Positions 45,701 to 58,892 of a DNA stretch of 64,000 nt are shown here, piece by piece. Every line of letters starts with the position of its first letter. The stretch's first letter is position 1. The notes beneath the pieces were generated by a model that did not search any database, was not told the DNA's origin, and saw only the letters and a list, made by a program, of their open reading frames with translations. Position numbers and translations under genes: made by a program. Origin of the DNA: Trema orientale (taxonomy: Eukaryota; Streptophyta; Magnoliopsida; Rosales; Cannabaceae); the NCBI GenBank assembly GCA_002914845.1, contig JXTC01000268.1, forward strand, positions 300,495-364,494, in the 5' to 3' direction.

Positions 45701-48064
45701 ACATGTATGCTTTTTTCTGTAAGCCACTATTGCTTTCATAGATCTCTATTAGAGTACACTTCAGGCTTTAGTTATGGAAGATCTAACTCTCAGGCTCTCT
45801 CAGTCTGTCTCTTATACTTCTGTCTTCAGATTAAATATCCATTCTTCAGTCACTAAACTAATAATAAACTCAGGTATACTTAACAATCTCTAATCTATCT
45901 ATATAGCATGAATGATCTAGGGTTGTTCTTGGTTTAATTGCAATCCTGTAACATCTGACAGTGCTCTCTTCGTGGTTGAAAGTAAAGCAGGGTCATTGAT
46001 TACTGGGAAGTCATAATCCAACAAGAGAGATTAGCGACAATGAGTAAGCTTTGGTGGTGGTCTTTATTCAAATCTGGTTAGTGAAGTTTTACTTTGGTTA
46101 TAATGAAATTTGTATTTAATATATGCTGAATTAATAGAATTAAGTTAAATGACTTTGAATTATAACTTCAAAATGCCCAATTAATATTGTCTAATAGAAG
46201 CAAAGGCTCCAAATAGGCGCCCTTGCCGTTATGTCACCACTATAAGTGGTATTTTATTTTGTTCATTGTTTAGTTGCATTCAAAATAATAGGAGTCATAT
46301 TCTGGCTGACCTAAAGGAGAGCATGTCACGAACTTTTGGAGCTCTTGGCATATTCATGAAGAGGGAGTTTGCAAAAAAAGTAATGCGGCGACGAGCTTCC
46401 AAGTTCTGAGGCACATCTGTGGAAGACTCCTTGACAGTCAGAAGCAAATGGAGCCTACGAATCTAAGGTCAGTGTTAGAAAATAAATATTAGACTCAAAT
46501 ATCTCAATATGAAACCAATTTAAATGCAAAGTATGAATATATATATATATAAGTGTACCTTCTCCATCCAAGAGTTATCCATTATTGGTTTTATGCTAAT
46601 CCTGCCCCAACTCAAATCTTTTTTGACATATAGAACATCTCGATTTTGAATATGGTAAATTGTTTCCAAGTGTCTATGAAGAGAGAGCAAAACAAGTGAG
46701 TTTTAGGATACAAAGAGGCTTTTTCCACTCACACACGCGTTTATATTTTTTTTCTGCACTTACTCATGTCCATTAGTCATCATATCATGTGTGATAATAT
46801 CGGTAATATCCCAAAGGACTTTGGTTATACGATGCTGGGAAGTCTCAACTTCTTCTTCATCATTTAGCTGTCAATATATACCAAGTCAATAGTACTACCT
46901 AAGAATGACAACAAGAAACATTATTAATTAAGAATCAGAGGAAGTATATATATATATATATATATACACACACATATATATTGTACCAATATTTCTAAGA
47001 ACTCCTTTAATCTCTCACTGAGAGAGGGCAGCTCACTCATCCGGAAATTTGCCAACAAGCACTTTCGTTCTACACTTTCGTCTACTTTCTTACATATCTG
47101 CCTCATAAACCTATCTCATAATAATAACAATAAGTCAAATCAATCATGATCGATGATGATTTATACTTCTTATGATCATCAAGGGGAAAGTTTCTGCCTT
47201 ACATCTTATGGGCTTCATCTTCTAGAATATCACATATTACATCCCCAAGTGTCTTGTAGCATTCGATAACTGCCGAGAACATATAGTCATCGCTCTTAAT
47301 CTTCTCGAATAGTTCACATTCCTCCTTTCCCTTGAAAGTTTTTGCCATATCTATTGCAATAGAAATCTGTCACATGAAAAAGGCTCATAATTAAAAGCAA
47401 AAGGATGCAATTGAAATACAAGATCATTGGTGAGCATATATATATATAGATATATATATATATATATATATATAAGGATTAAACTAGGAAGCTATGCAAA
47501 GAAATTACCTTATTCAAGAGCAAGAAAGGGGGCCACCGGACTACGGAAACATCTTCACAATGTGGAATACACAATAAGTCTCTTTCTCTGAACATTATAC
47601 ACCAATCTAGGGAAATTAATTATCAAAATCTTTAAAAGTATGCATATATATTGTATAAGACAGATTATTACTATTGAAGAAGCAGTCAGAACCTATTGGT
47701 GATAATGTCTTCCTGCCGCATAGAATTTATGAACTCATTCCACACAAGTGAAACCAAGTCATTAATTTGTTTGGCACCCTCATTTTCTGAGGGCATGAGA
47801 TGGCTGAAGGCTGTAGGCATAGATTTGAATTTGGAATGCAACATCTCAAGGTTGCTTATCTAAGGAACATATGATATAAAGTCTTCATCAGGAGGAAATC
47901 GAGCAACTTACACATATTTATAGAAAACAAGAAATCATTTTGAAGCAAAGAGAAAAGTAGAACTCTAATAGGATATTGTTGTCCTATTAGAAAAAAAAAA
48001 AACTAAACAACAATCATCCCTAACCTGAAAAAAAAAAGAAAAAAAAAAGATACAATCTCTTTAA

Positions 48065-48100
<36 letters not shown>

Positions 48101-51100
48101 GCAAAGAGAGAATTCATACTGTGGAAGTCAAATATTATTCCACAAGATCAGTATTATTATAATTGATCGGTCATCAATCAATTTTTCCATGGTCTGAGAA
48201 AAGCTTTCACTACTAACCTGTCCCAGATGGCTAAACGCAGCTCCATTTATCACGCCAGTTAGAGTAGAAAATATTAAGTACCATATTTGCGCGTCCATAT
48301 AATAAACCTGTTAACAAGTGATCATAACCAAAAAAAAAAAAAAATGATGTTCACAAGCATGTAAAAAATAAAAAAAATAGCATGTGCAATAACTTTTACA
48401 GAACCAACAGATTCTTCTTTAAGTTGTTACTCACCAGAATAATTGGTGCCCATATTGCAACGATGATAGAGGTATTAATAGTAACTACAACAATAGCAAC
48501 GTGTGATGAGTACGGGAATTGGCCACATAATAAAATAAGGGTGAAATTCATTGATACTATTTAACTTGACTGTATCTCATTTTAGCCCATAAACAGGAAA
48601 AAGATAATATAATTCCATGTCTAGTTATATCCTAACCCACTTTTTGATCAGTCTCTCCCAATTTGGGAGATACCTAGATATCTTAATCTCATTCCTATAA
48701 CCTGTTATTTGGTGTCTATATTTTTCGACGTTTCGATTTTTTTAGGGGTCATGAGCTAATATCAGAATTACTTGACCCCTCTTTTTGTCAATTTGATGTC
48801 CTCTACTAAATAAATCAAAGCATGCACTGTTAACAAAAAGAGCAACTAAATACCATACTATTAATTAAGTTACATGGTTATATTATATTAATTGTCCTGG
48901 TTTAGAGATCAAAGTGGAAGAAATCCCAACTATATAGGGTATATCAATAATGCAATTCACCCTAAAAGTAAAACAATGATATTATCAGTATAGGAAGAAA
49001 AGGTTGAAGTATAACCATTTGGAAACAACTCGTGCCATTGAAGATTATTGAGAGGCATTTCCATTATCAGTTTTGTTGGTCGAACTAATGGTAATATCTG
49101 TCAAGATTTAAAATTAATCAAAGCTCAAAATTGGAATGAAAAATATTCCAGAAAATTAATTCTTTAAAATAAAACTGATCAATCATGATTTTATAAACTT
49201 ATAACTATCAGGAAAGGGATGTACAGCCCTATGTGAAAGGCTTTTTCTTGTAGTGCAGTAGCTGAAGAAGATAGACCTGGTCTTGAAATCAACAAGACCA
49301 ATGTTACAAATTTCGCATTCTAAAGAATGCAAATTGAAGATTTATATCTATGAAATAAAGTTAACCATGCCTTTCATGGGAAATAAAACACAAACTATGT
49401 TAGAAAGCGATTGGCATATCCTTAATAGACAAGTGTATAGGGTGTGATTCGACTGACAAAATCAAAGAATATTGCATATAATGCGGCAAAGGGGAAATCT
49501 ATAACTGGGTTAATGCAAGACTTTTTTGTTAGGGAAAATAGCCTATTTTAATTTGAGTTCCTTTTGTTGACAGGAATGGGTTTAATACATTCTATGTTAA
49601 TTATAATAAGAACAAAGATAAATATCTCACTTAACCAAGAGATCTTCCAGCTTGATACATGACTAAATGCTCTAGAGAATAGTCTCCTTTTCTATGAATA
49701 TGGCTATGATTGTTAACAAATCAAACATAGTTGATTCTTCTTCATTAGCTAGATTCCTCAAATCTTGATTTTCATAAATTCTCACATATTTCATTTATAA
49801 ACTATAATTTTGTAAGGCCAACTAATGAATGTGTATTCTGCGATTTCGAGATCTCTATTTATAATAGAATATGAGGGAAAACTAACGGGACATTATCAAT
49901 TTTGACCATTTTTTAATATATGTGGTGAAAAAATGGACAACTTATAAACTATTTACAAAATAAAGACTTTTATTGTTATTTCATTTAATGAAAATTTCAG
50001 AGCTCCAAAATTACTCCTGACTCGACCACAGTCCAAAATGTCAAAAATGAAGGAGGCGGCTGACCATGTTCGACTGGGGTCGAAAATATTCGACTATAGT
50101 CCAACGTCCGTCAAAAAGTTTTGACTAGTGGCTTCGACCCCAGTCAAATTGTTCGACTACGGTCGAACAGTGGTTCGACTCCAATCGAAAATTTTTAACT
50201 GGGTCAAAATTTTCTAGCAGCCGGTAGGAAATCGATCAGAATATTCGAGAAAGGTGACAGAACAAGTTCAACCACAGTTGAAAATTTTCGACCTTAGTCG
50301 AGCGGAGGCACCACCAGGGTCGGGATAAGGACTAGTAGTAGTAACAGAAGTAGTTTGGAGTTTGTTGGAGAATGTATTTTAGGGTTTATTAGGGAATAAG
50401 ATATTCAAGTAATTTTACATGTGTAACATGACAATAAGGATTAGTTTTAAAAATATTTATGAATGAGTCCCCTTTTTCATTATGAGAGTTAACTAGACTC
50501 CTTTGGTGTAAATTCCCCAAAACGGAAATGTCCTTCCCTCTAGAATCTCCATTTTTCTTGAGTTGCCAACACTCCCTTTTGATGTGCCCTTTCTTGCCAC
50601 AATAATAACATTTGACATTCTTCTTACTTCTTAACTTTGATCTACTATAATTCTGACTCCTACTAGGGCCATATTCTGTTGATCTTCCTCTTATTGTCAA
50701 AGCTTCTGCTTGTAGTAAACTTGCCAATTTGTCTTCTTTGTTCTTACGCTAATTTTCTTCTTTAAGAACAGTAGCTGTAAAATCATTAAAAACTAGAGTT
50801 GTAGTATTACTAGTCATATTTATGATGAGTTGACCATAGAATTAGGTAGACTCTAAAGTAAGATTTTCGCGTGTTCATTATCCTCTATTTTATGCTCTAT
50901 TGATGTGAGCTATGAAAATAAAGTGTTGAAGGTCTTGATGTGGTCGGTCATCGTTGTTGATTCTGCCATCCAAAGGGTGTAAAACATTTCTTTAAGAAAA
51001 TTTTATTGTGAAGTGACTTAGTGTGATACAGCTTTATCAGTGTATCTCATATCTCCTTGGCCGACTTATTCTCTTTAATGCTTGACAGAACTCCATCTGC

Positions 51101-54100
51101 TAGTACCAGATGTAAGTTAGTGACAATATTGCTATCCATCTTGTCCCACTTTTTATCATCAGTAATCTCAGTAAGCCTTTCCCTAATTGCTATTAGGAAA
51201 TTATCTTTTCTTAAGATTGTCTTTATCTTTATTTTTCACAGAGAGAAACTCCCAATGAACTTCTCAATATAGAATTTCGCTGTCATTTTTGTTCACCACC
51301 GTTTCACTGTATGTGTACAGTGCTGTATATGTGAACAGTATACTTACCAATAGCTCTGGTACCACTGTTAAAAGATTGACTTTGTGAAAACGACAACACG
51401 TAGGTAAAATACGAGTTGAGACAACTTTTGGAAAAAAAGTGAAAAATAAGGCACAGAAAAGAGCTAATATGGTTCACCCAAATTTAAGCTATGTTCATGG
51501 ACAAGGCTATGAAGAATTTCACTGTGAAAAGGAGATTACAACTCACTTCTCTCTAAATAGAAGGAGAGAACAAAAGAACCTCTCTCTCTTGAAATAGGAG
51601 AAAACACTCTCTTTAAACAATTTAGGAGAAAATAAGGTGGGATACTAGGAGGAATTTTTAGACTAAACTCTCTCTTAAAAAGGAAGAAAATTTTGGAATA
51701 GGATACAAAATGAGGACGTGGAGAGTAGTATTTATATTTGAACTCATCTCCCTTATGCATATCCTTTTTTTTTTTTTTTTTTTTTTTTTATAAACATGGA
51801 CGGCACTGCAATCAGTGCTGCATATATAGAATTCGGCACAAATTCTATAAATACCATTGAGCCACAAAGTTGGACTTGTCAACACTAAAGAGATAGGACA
51901 ACAATGCTTTTATGTTGCAAAGATGAAGGATTTTGATAAAAAATAGACAGCCTCGATTCGCTGATTGATGAAAGAGAATTTGAAAATGCACTCCACATGT
52001 CGATTTTGGTTGCGTGAAAAAAAAAGAGTTGACCGAGTGTTATTTGCTGGTCAAGGAAGCTAAGTGAGTGCATAGACATTCAGTTGCACAGGATCTCGTG
52101 CAGCTAGTAACTTTCCTTAGTGGCTGACAATAACCTATGCCCCACGCACTCCTTATTGAGTTGAAATACAAGTGTCCATTTAGGAGGAATAGGGATGGCA
52201 GTATAACTCACGGTTACGAGTATCTGTGGTTATCTGATCCGAACATGGAGGAGAAAAACCGCTCAGGCAAGAAAAATGACTGGAGCAGGGAATAACTGCA
52301 TCGTTAATATGTGGGTATGGTGCGGGGATGGTATAACCATAATCCGCACCGTACCCACCCCGTTATATATATTTACATAGAAAAATTATTATACATATAA
52401 ATATCTATTTAATTTTACACTATCTATATTCTTATATCTTTGGTAAAATAATAAATTTGGAGAGTTATATGTACTTATATATTTAAATTTTAGAGTTTAA
52501 AAATTATTACTATATTGTTATGTTTAATATTTTGTTAATTATAAAAAAATTTAATATTTTCATCTTAATTTTTTAAATATTTTATTTTTATCAATGGGTA
52601 ATGGGTAATCACGATTTTTCCGGTTATCCATTGGTTAATACCCGCATCGTCCCTGTATTCAAAGGAATGATTAATGGGGCGGGTATGATATTGTGATTGG
52701 CTTTCGGAGATAGAAATGGTAATTGAAAAACCGTCCCCGATCCGCCCCATTACCATTCCTAAGGAGAAGTCGAGGTTGATCGGATGGCTAATGGCAAGTT
52801 TCTAGATGTTTTTCACTCTCGCGAGAATTTCTTCATCATATCTTAATTTCTTTTCTTTTCTTAATTTTAAACAATTTTTGAATGTACTCTTTTGCTATTT
52901 TTGCTTCGAATTACCACATTTTCTATTTTTTAACCCATTCTTATTACAAAGAATAAAAATATCATAAATGACAATAAAATTTAATTTATTTAAACAAGAA
53001 CAAAATAAAATATTAACATTTAAATACAAAATAACTCTAATCTAATATAGCTATCAAGGGGCAAATATGGATATTCTAACCTAAGGCAATGTTAGGGCAA
53101 AATCAAAGAATTGAAAAGGCAAATCTTGATCGAGCTAGGTGGATCATTAGAATTGTGACACAAGAGTACATAGTCGTATAATAAATAACTATAAAATACC
53201 TAAAACTTAGGAGACATACACTGCTATTAATGATGTGGAAGAAGTATATGATGCATTAATTTTATCTAGTGAAAATCATATTGACTATTGGGTTTTAGAC
53301 TCACAGGACTCCTTTCATTCTACTATACACCGTGATAATAGCAATAATTATGTTGTTAGCAGATCCTGGAAAAGTGAATTCCGTTGACAAGAACGAACTT
53401 TAAATATTTTTGGAATTAGAGATATTCGTTTAAATATATCAACTCAAGTTTTGTGGAAAATTCAAAAAGTGGGGCATGTAGGACAACTTATGATAAAAGA
53501 CATATAATGTGACTTATATTGGTGGTGTGTGGAAAGTAGTCACGAAGCGAGTATGGATTGCTCGTAAAAATAAAATTGGAACTCTTGACATGACATCTCG
53601 TTGAAGAGATACAATTGTAGTTGCTAATGCTGTTAATTCAGATCTATGACATCATATAAAGGGCATAATGTGACCTTCGGTAGCTTATATATAAAGGAAA
53701 ACCATGATCTCCCAGTCTTTTGTTGCTGATGCTAGTATTAATTCAGATCTATGACATCATATAACGGGCATAATGTGACCTTCGGTAGCTTATATATATG
53801 TAGGAAACAACAAATTCTTCCACCTAGTGTTGAACCACATCAAGAGATATATGGAGTCTATTGTGACTAGTTTCAATACAAACAAAACACTAGCTATCTG
53901 TGATTGTCACTTCATGTATGTTCAGATGTTGCTTAGCACAAAAAGTTGGTTCTATACCCAAAAGGAAATGATGACACCCTTATCACTGGTTAGTAACACA
54001 ATCTTTGTCCCGTTGAACATGAAACTCTTAAAACTATGTTTGGTAGGAAGGAAAAAGGAGAGGAGGGAAAAAGTTTGAGAGAAAAGTAGAGAAAAACTAA

Positions 54101-57100
54101 AAAGTTGAATTATTTGGTATGAGGAAAAATAGAAGGTAAAAAAATGGTAGGCCCGCACAAATATTCCCCCTCCTTTCTCCTAAAAAAATAGAGAGGAAAA
54201 GGAAAGAAAAGTTTTTGTATCAATGTGAAAGTGAATTTATTAAAATAACCTTATACATTAATTTTAAAATTTTAATAAAAAGAGGAAAATAGTCATTTTA
54301 AAATATATTAGTTTTCTTTTCTTCTGATATACCAAACAACAATAGAGGAAAGATACTTTTCTTTCCATCCTACACATTTTCTTTCACTTCTAAATTTTCC
54401 TTCTTTCCTACTTTCTATTCTCTCTACCAAACATAGCCTAAGTGTTCTCTTACTTGTCATGTACAATGTATTGATATATTCCCTTCGTCTCCCTAGTAGT
54501 AGATGGAAGCACTAAGTCAAATAATAGGCCATCTTTATAAGTGAATCCCCTAAATAGAATTTGACCAAAATCAAGGGAGCTCTTAAGCTTTAAGTTTTAA
54601 TCAAAAGCTAATTTTCATACGAAAAAGTGACATATTCTGTCCAAATCCGACCCCATTGACCTAGATTGGATAAAAAAGTCTTGGGCCTATTGGATCTTAT
54701 GATGATCTATGAGAGTCACGCACGAAGCCCTAATTCCTTAGGGAACGGACCTCAATAGTAGTGTTTTGGGTTACAATGACTTTTTTAGTACTCCTTTTTC
54801 AAAATTACTTTTCTAGTAGTACTTAAAAAAAGATGACAAAGGAGAGAGAATATGGAAAATTTAAGGGAAACCCCCCTCCCCAAAATCAACAAAAAATTGA
54901 CTATAATAAACAATTTTTGGGTATTTAAGTTTACATAAACCTTATTTTCACTTTCTACTCTTTTTTTCCTTCCGATTCTGCTCCATATTCACCCAGAAAT
55001 TAGGAAAGTTCATTTTTCGAAAAATGAATGTTCGAAACAGTCACTACATTAGTGACCAAGTTCAAAATGGTCACCGAAATATTAGTGACCATATTCGAAA
55101 TGGTCGCTATATTAGTGACCATTTAAGGGATGTTAATTTTCCAGATCTTTAAGTAAGAAGAAAAAAAAAAACTTCAACCAAAAAGTTGAAAAAACAAAAG
55201 ACTCCAAGGATAATTTTAGAACCCATTTTATTTCTTTGTCGGAAATGTACTAGAAAACTAAAAAAATTAGCACTAGAAAGTCATTTTATTAAGGAGCACT
55301 AAAAAAGTCATTTTCTCCCAAAATATTACTATTATGGACATTTCCCTATTCCTTATAAACCATTGGTGGGAGGCTCTTGAAGAAATTTATTGAAGCGCAA
55401 AGGATTCAATTTATTGAAGTTAGTTTAATTCTAGTTTTTAGTCCTTTAATTCTTGTATTTCTGTTCGAGTTTGTGAATTTCCTTATAATTGGACATGNNN
55501 NNNNNNNNNNNNTTAGAATATAAACTTGTATTAAGCATTTTGTTAGTTAAAGGGTATGTTAGTGATTCGTTCAGCTGTTGTACACGTGTCTTGTAGTGTT
55601 TGGTTCAGCTAAGAATGTGTTAGATTGATTCTATACTTAAGCCCCCGTATAAATCTGTTCAAAGCAAGTGATTCAATATGATAGAAACTCATTTCTATCA
55701 AGACGTGGTATGTGGAAGGTAGAGGTTATGGGTTCGAATCGTGGATAGCACATTCAAGAGTTTTAAATGCGAAGACTTATTTCCTGCTTGTCCAAAGTCT
55801 GATAGAGAGTACCCACACTTACATCCCACACACGTCTTACCAGTAACTGCATTATGTGGGACTAGGGTCCTCAGTAAACATTCCAATTTACGGGGTTGGA
55901 AGCTTCTATGATCACGCCCAGGAGAGATACCATTCTAGTTGTCCCCTTTCTCCCCTTTTCCTTCAACAAAAAAAACTCATTTCTATCAAAATATCTTTCT
56001 CTTTTTAAAATTCCAATACTTTTCTATTCAGCCGATAGACTCGTCTCTATTCTAACGAGCTCACTCTCCCTCTTCACTTTGAACAAGAAATTCCAGACCT
56101 TACTGAAAAATAAATGCAGATCTTACTCATGCCCCGACACACGATCTTTCTCACTCTCACATCTTTTTCCCTTTTGAGCTCACTCGTGCCTCATCACTCA
56201 TAGAAACATCGAGTTCGCTCTTTGTTTTAGAATGGAGATAACACAGTCATAATCAAGCTCAAGTCGATTGGCCTACCCAACCCAACCCAACCCGAGGCCG
56301 GCTACTTAATGCACATCTTGGTTTAGAGGTTTTAACAGTTTTTATTGGGCCAAAATTCTCATGACTGATCGGGTTTGGCCCAGAAAAAATGGTGGAAGCC
56401 GGCTCAACCTGGCCAATGTACACCCCAAACATTAAGACAATGATATTGAGGCTCCTATATCATACAATTTCTTTAAAATAGTCTCCTCATAATAAGCGCT
56501 CTAGATTGTGAGACATCTATCTCCAAGGTTACAAGAGTTTCCAAAGCAGCAAGTAGCACACCAATCTAATACTTCTGAAAAACTGAACTACTGTCTGAAC
56601 TCTATCTATTCGGCAATCGAAAACCCACCAAAACAAGAACTAGACCGAATATAAAACTAAATTAAGAGAATCATAGATGAATAGAGAAGACCTTTTGTCT
56701 GGTGTGATTAGAATGAGGGAGGAGGTCCTTTATTTCCAGGATCCAATGGGAGCTATCACGAAACAACATAGAGAAATAGAGAAGAGCTTCTGTTTGTGTG
56801 ATTAGAATGACAGGGGAAACTTTAATTTACTAGGATTGATCCAAGGGGAGCTATTACAAAACAGATTTTTCCCTCTAATCGATTAATTCTAAATAAACGA
56901 TTTAGAATAAATGACCATGGGTTTGCACACAGGCCTTATAATTTCCACTCTTTCGAGGGTGAGAGAGCCGCTATGCTATACAAAGCTTACATCTATGTTT
57001 TGCTTAGCCTACATATAAACATGTAGAATATTTGATTTCTTTCTCATGTGGACAAGCTACTTAGCAAATCCTTATTATTTTTCTTTAACTCATTGGGAGC

Positions 57101-58852
57101 ACTTTATGCCAAATTTTCTCACTCACCCGAATTACTTCATTTTGAACATATGAGTATAATATTTCAATGTTCTCGTGGAAGGCAACAAAATATCGAATCC
57201 ACCTTAACTGTCAATAAAGTAAGTCTCACTCAATTTTTAGCATTAAAATGGAACCTCATAATGACATTTTAAAGCCATTTTTTCAACACATGGTCGGCTT
57301 CCTTGAACTTATTAGTTGTTATTATGAGGTTCTGTATTATTAGTTGTTTTGTTAGTATTATTAATCCAATAACATAATTAATTAATTTCTATAAGAAAAA
57401 TAAGTAATTCAGTCATCTTGAACTTATCACGAGTATAACGTTTAGCAACTTATCACAAGTATATATCTTTTAGCCAAAAAAGAATAATAATGGAATATAT
57501 TCACCTCCACATAGTAGCTGAATGCGAGCTTGCTGATTAGCAGCATGATCCAGAACAATGTATATCTGAGGACATTAAAAACGATTGTATGAATTAAAGC
57601 ATTGCGTCCATATATTTCGGAATATGAATAATGCTAAGTATTTCAAAATTTGTACCAAATTTTTAATACCAATACACGTGATATATAAGTTGTCACAATT
57701 TAATTAATGAATATGATTAATCTATTCGTGGTAAGTTTTAATATACCAATTAAATATTGACAATTCATATGCCATATGTGTTGGTATTAAAAATTTATTA
57801 TAAATTTTGAGATACCTAGTATTATCTTTCGTAATATATACTGCAAAAACCATGTCTTTTTCTTTAAAAGGAAAAATATATGTACAGAACTTTCCTTACT
57901 TCAGCGTTGAAATCACGTCTTCATGCATGCCTCTTCCTACGTACAATTGCGGCTGCAGAGTGATCAAACATGCGGTTTTTTTTTTTTTCAGGAAAAAAAA
58001 AATATCAAAATAAAATCAGTATATAGTAAATGCACTAGTATACTATAGCCACGATTTTTTTTTTTTTTTTTTTAAGTACAACAAAGTGAAAAATTGTTGA
58101 AAAATAGAAGGCTAAACGCACTATATATACTCCGTAATCTAACTGCTTAAAATGTGATCCCACGATCTAATTTTATATTTTAATAATATAACGAATCATA
58201 CTAGAATTCATATGTCAAACAGAAATTAATTAAATGTTTAGGACATGATTCTTGCCTTATGAGCCCACCACATAAGTAGAGTGATTCCACACAAGTTAGA
58301 AGTCTCCATGGCCGTTCTTAAATTAGGTGGCAGTAGAAATAGTATAGCCGCCAACATGTTTGGTACCAAATAAATTGCAACTGCTAATAAATTATAGGAG
58401 TAACCCATTGCCATAACTACAACCCAGAAGGCTGCTACTGCAAATTTCAAAAGGTACCGTACTATCTGGGTTATCCTCAAGCTTTTCCATGCCTTCAAAC
58501 TAAGAACTATATCCACAGTAGCTGCATAATTACAGTAAATGGACAAGAAATATACATAATTAAGAAATTGGCCCCAAAATATATTCACTCAATAACTGTG
58601 AGATATCGCCACAATTATTCGAAAGAAAGAACTCACATATGTCTGATTTTACTATCTTAAATTTATGTTTAAATGAGATTATAACTACGGTCATTTTTGT
58701 TCTTTATCCTTGCAATTTAACCAATTTGACAAAGAAATGAGACATTATTTTACATAAACTAAACAAAAATCCAAAGGAGAATTTTATTATATTCAGAAAT
58801 CAAGAGCCAGAACATATAAAGATACAGATCAGACAATGTATATATCCCTATA

Positions 58853-58892
<40 letters not shown>

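Larger units (their letters stand above)
49098..57504 (-). other. 8.4-kb callose synthase intron filled with transposons
   Basis: Lies between the exons encoding SKLAFSYYVE (ends 57505, donor GTGAAT) and ILPLVRPTKLIM (starts 49097, acceptor TTGACAG). It contains two copia remnants, a hAT MITE, a Tourist-like MITE, a long-TIR MITE and a SINE. The parts not covered by these (49100-49950, 56000-57500) hold no recognised feature apart from a GC-rich hAT-like end around 56260-56430. Confidence 0.8.

Noticed and set aside
55702-55760. tRNA gene
   Set aside because: Only the B box matches well and no cloverleaf can be drawn; long perfect target duplications show it is a SINE.
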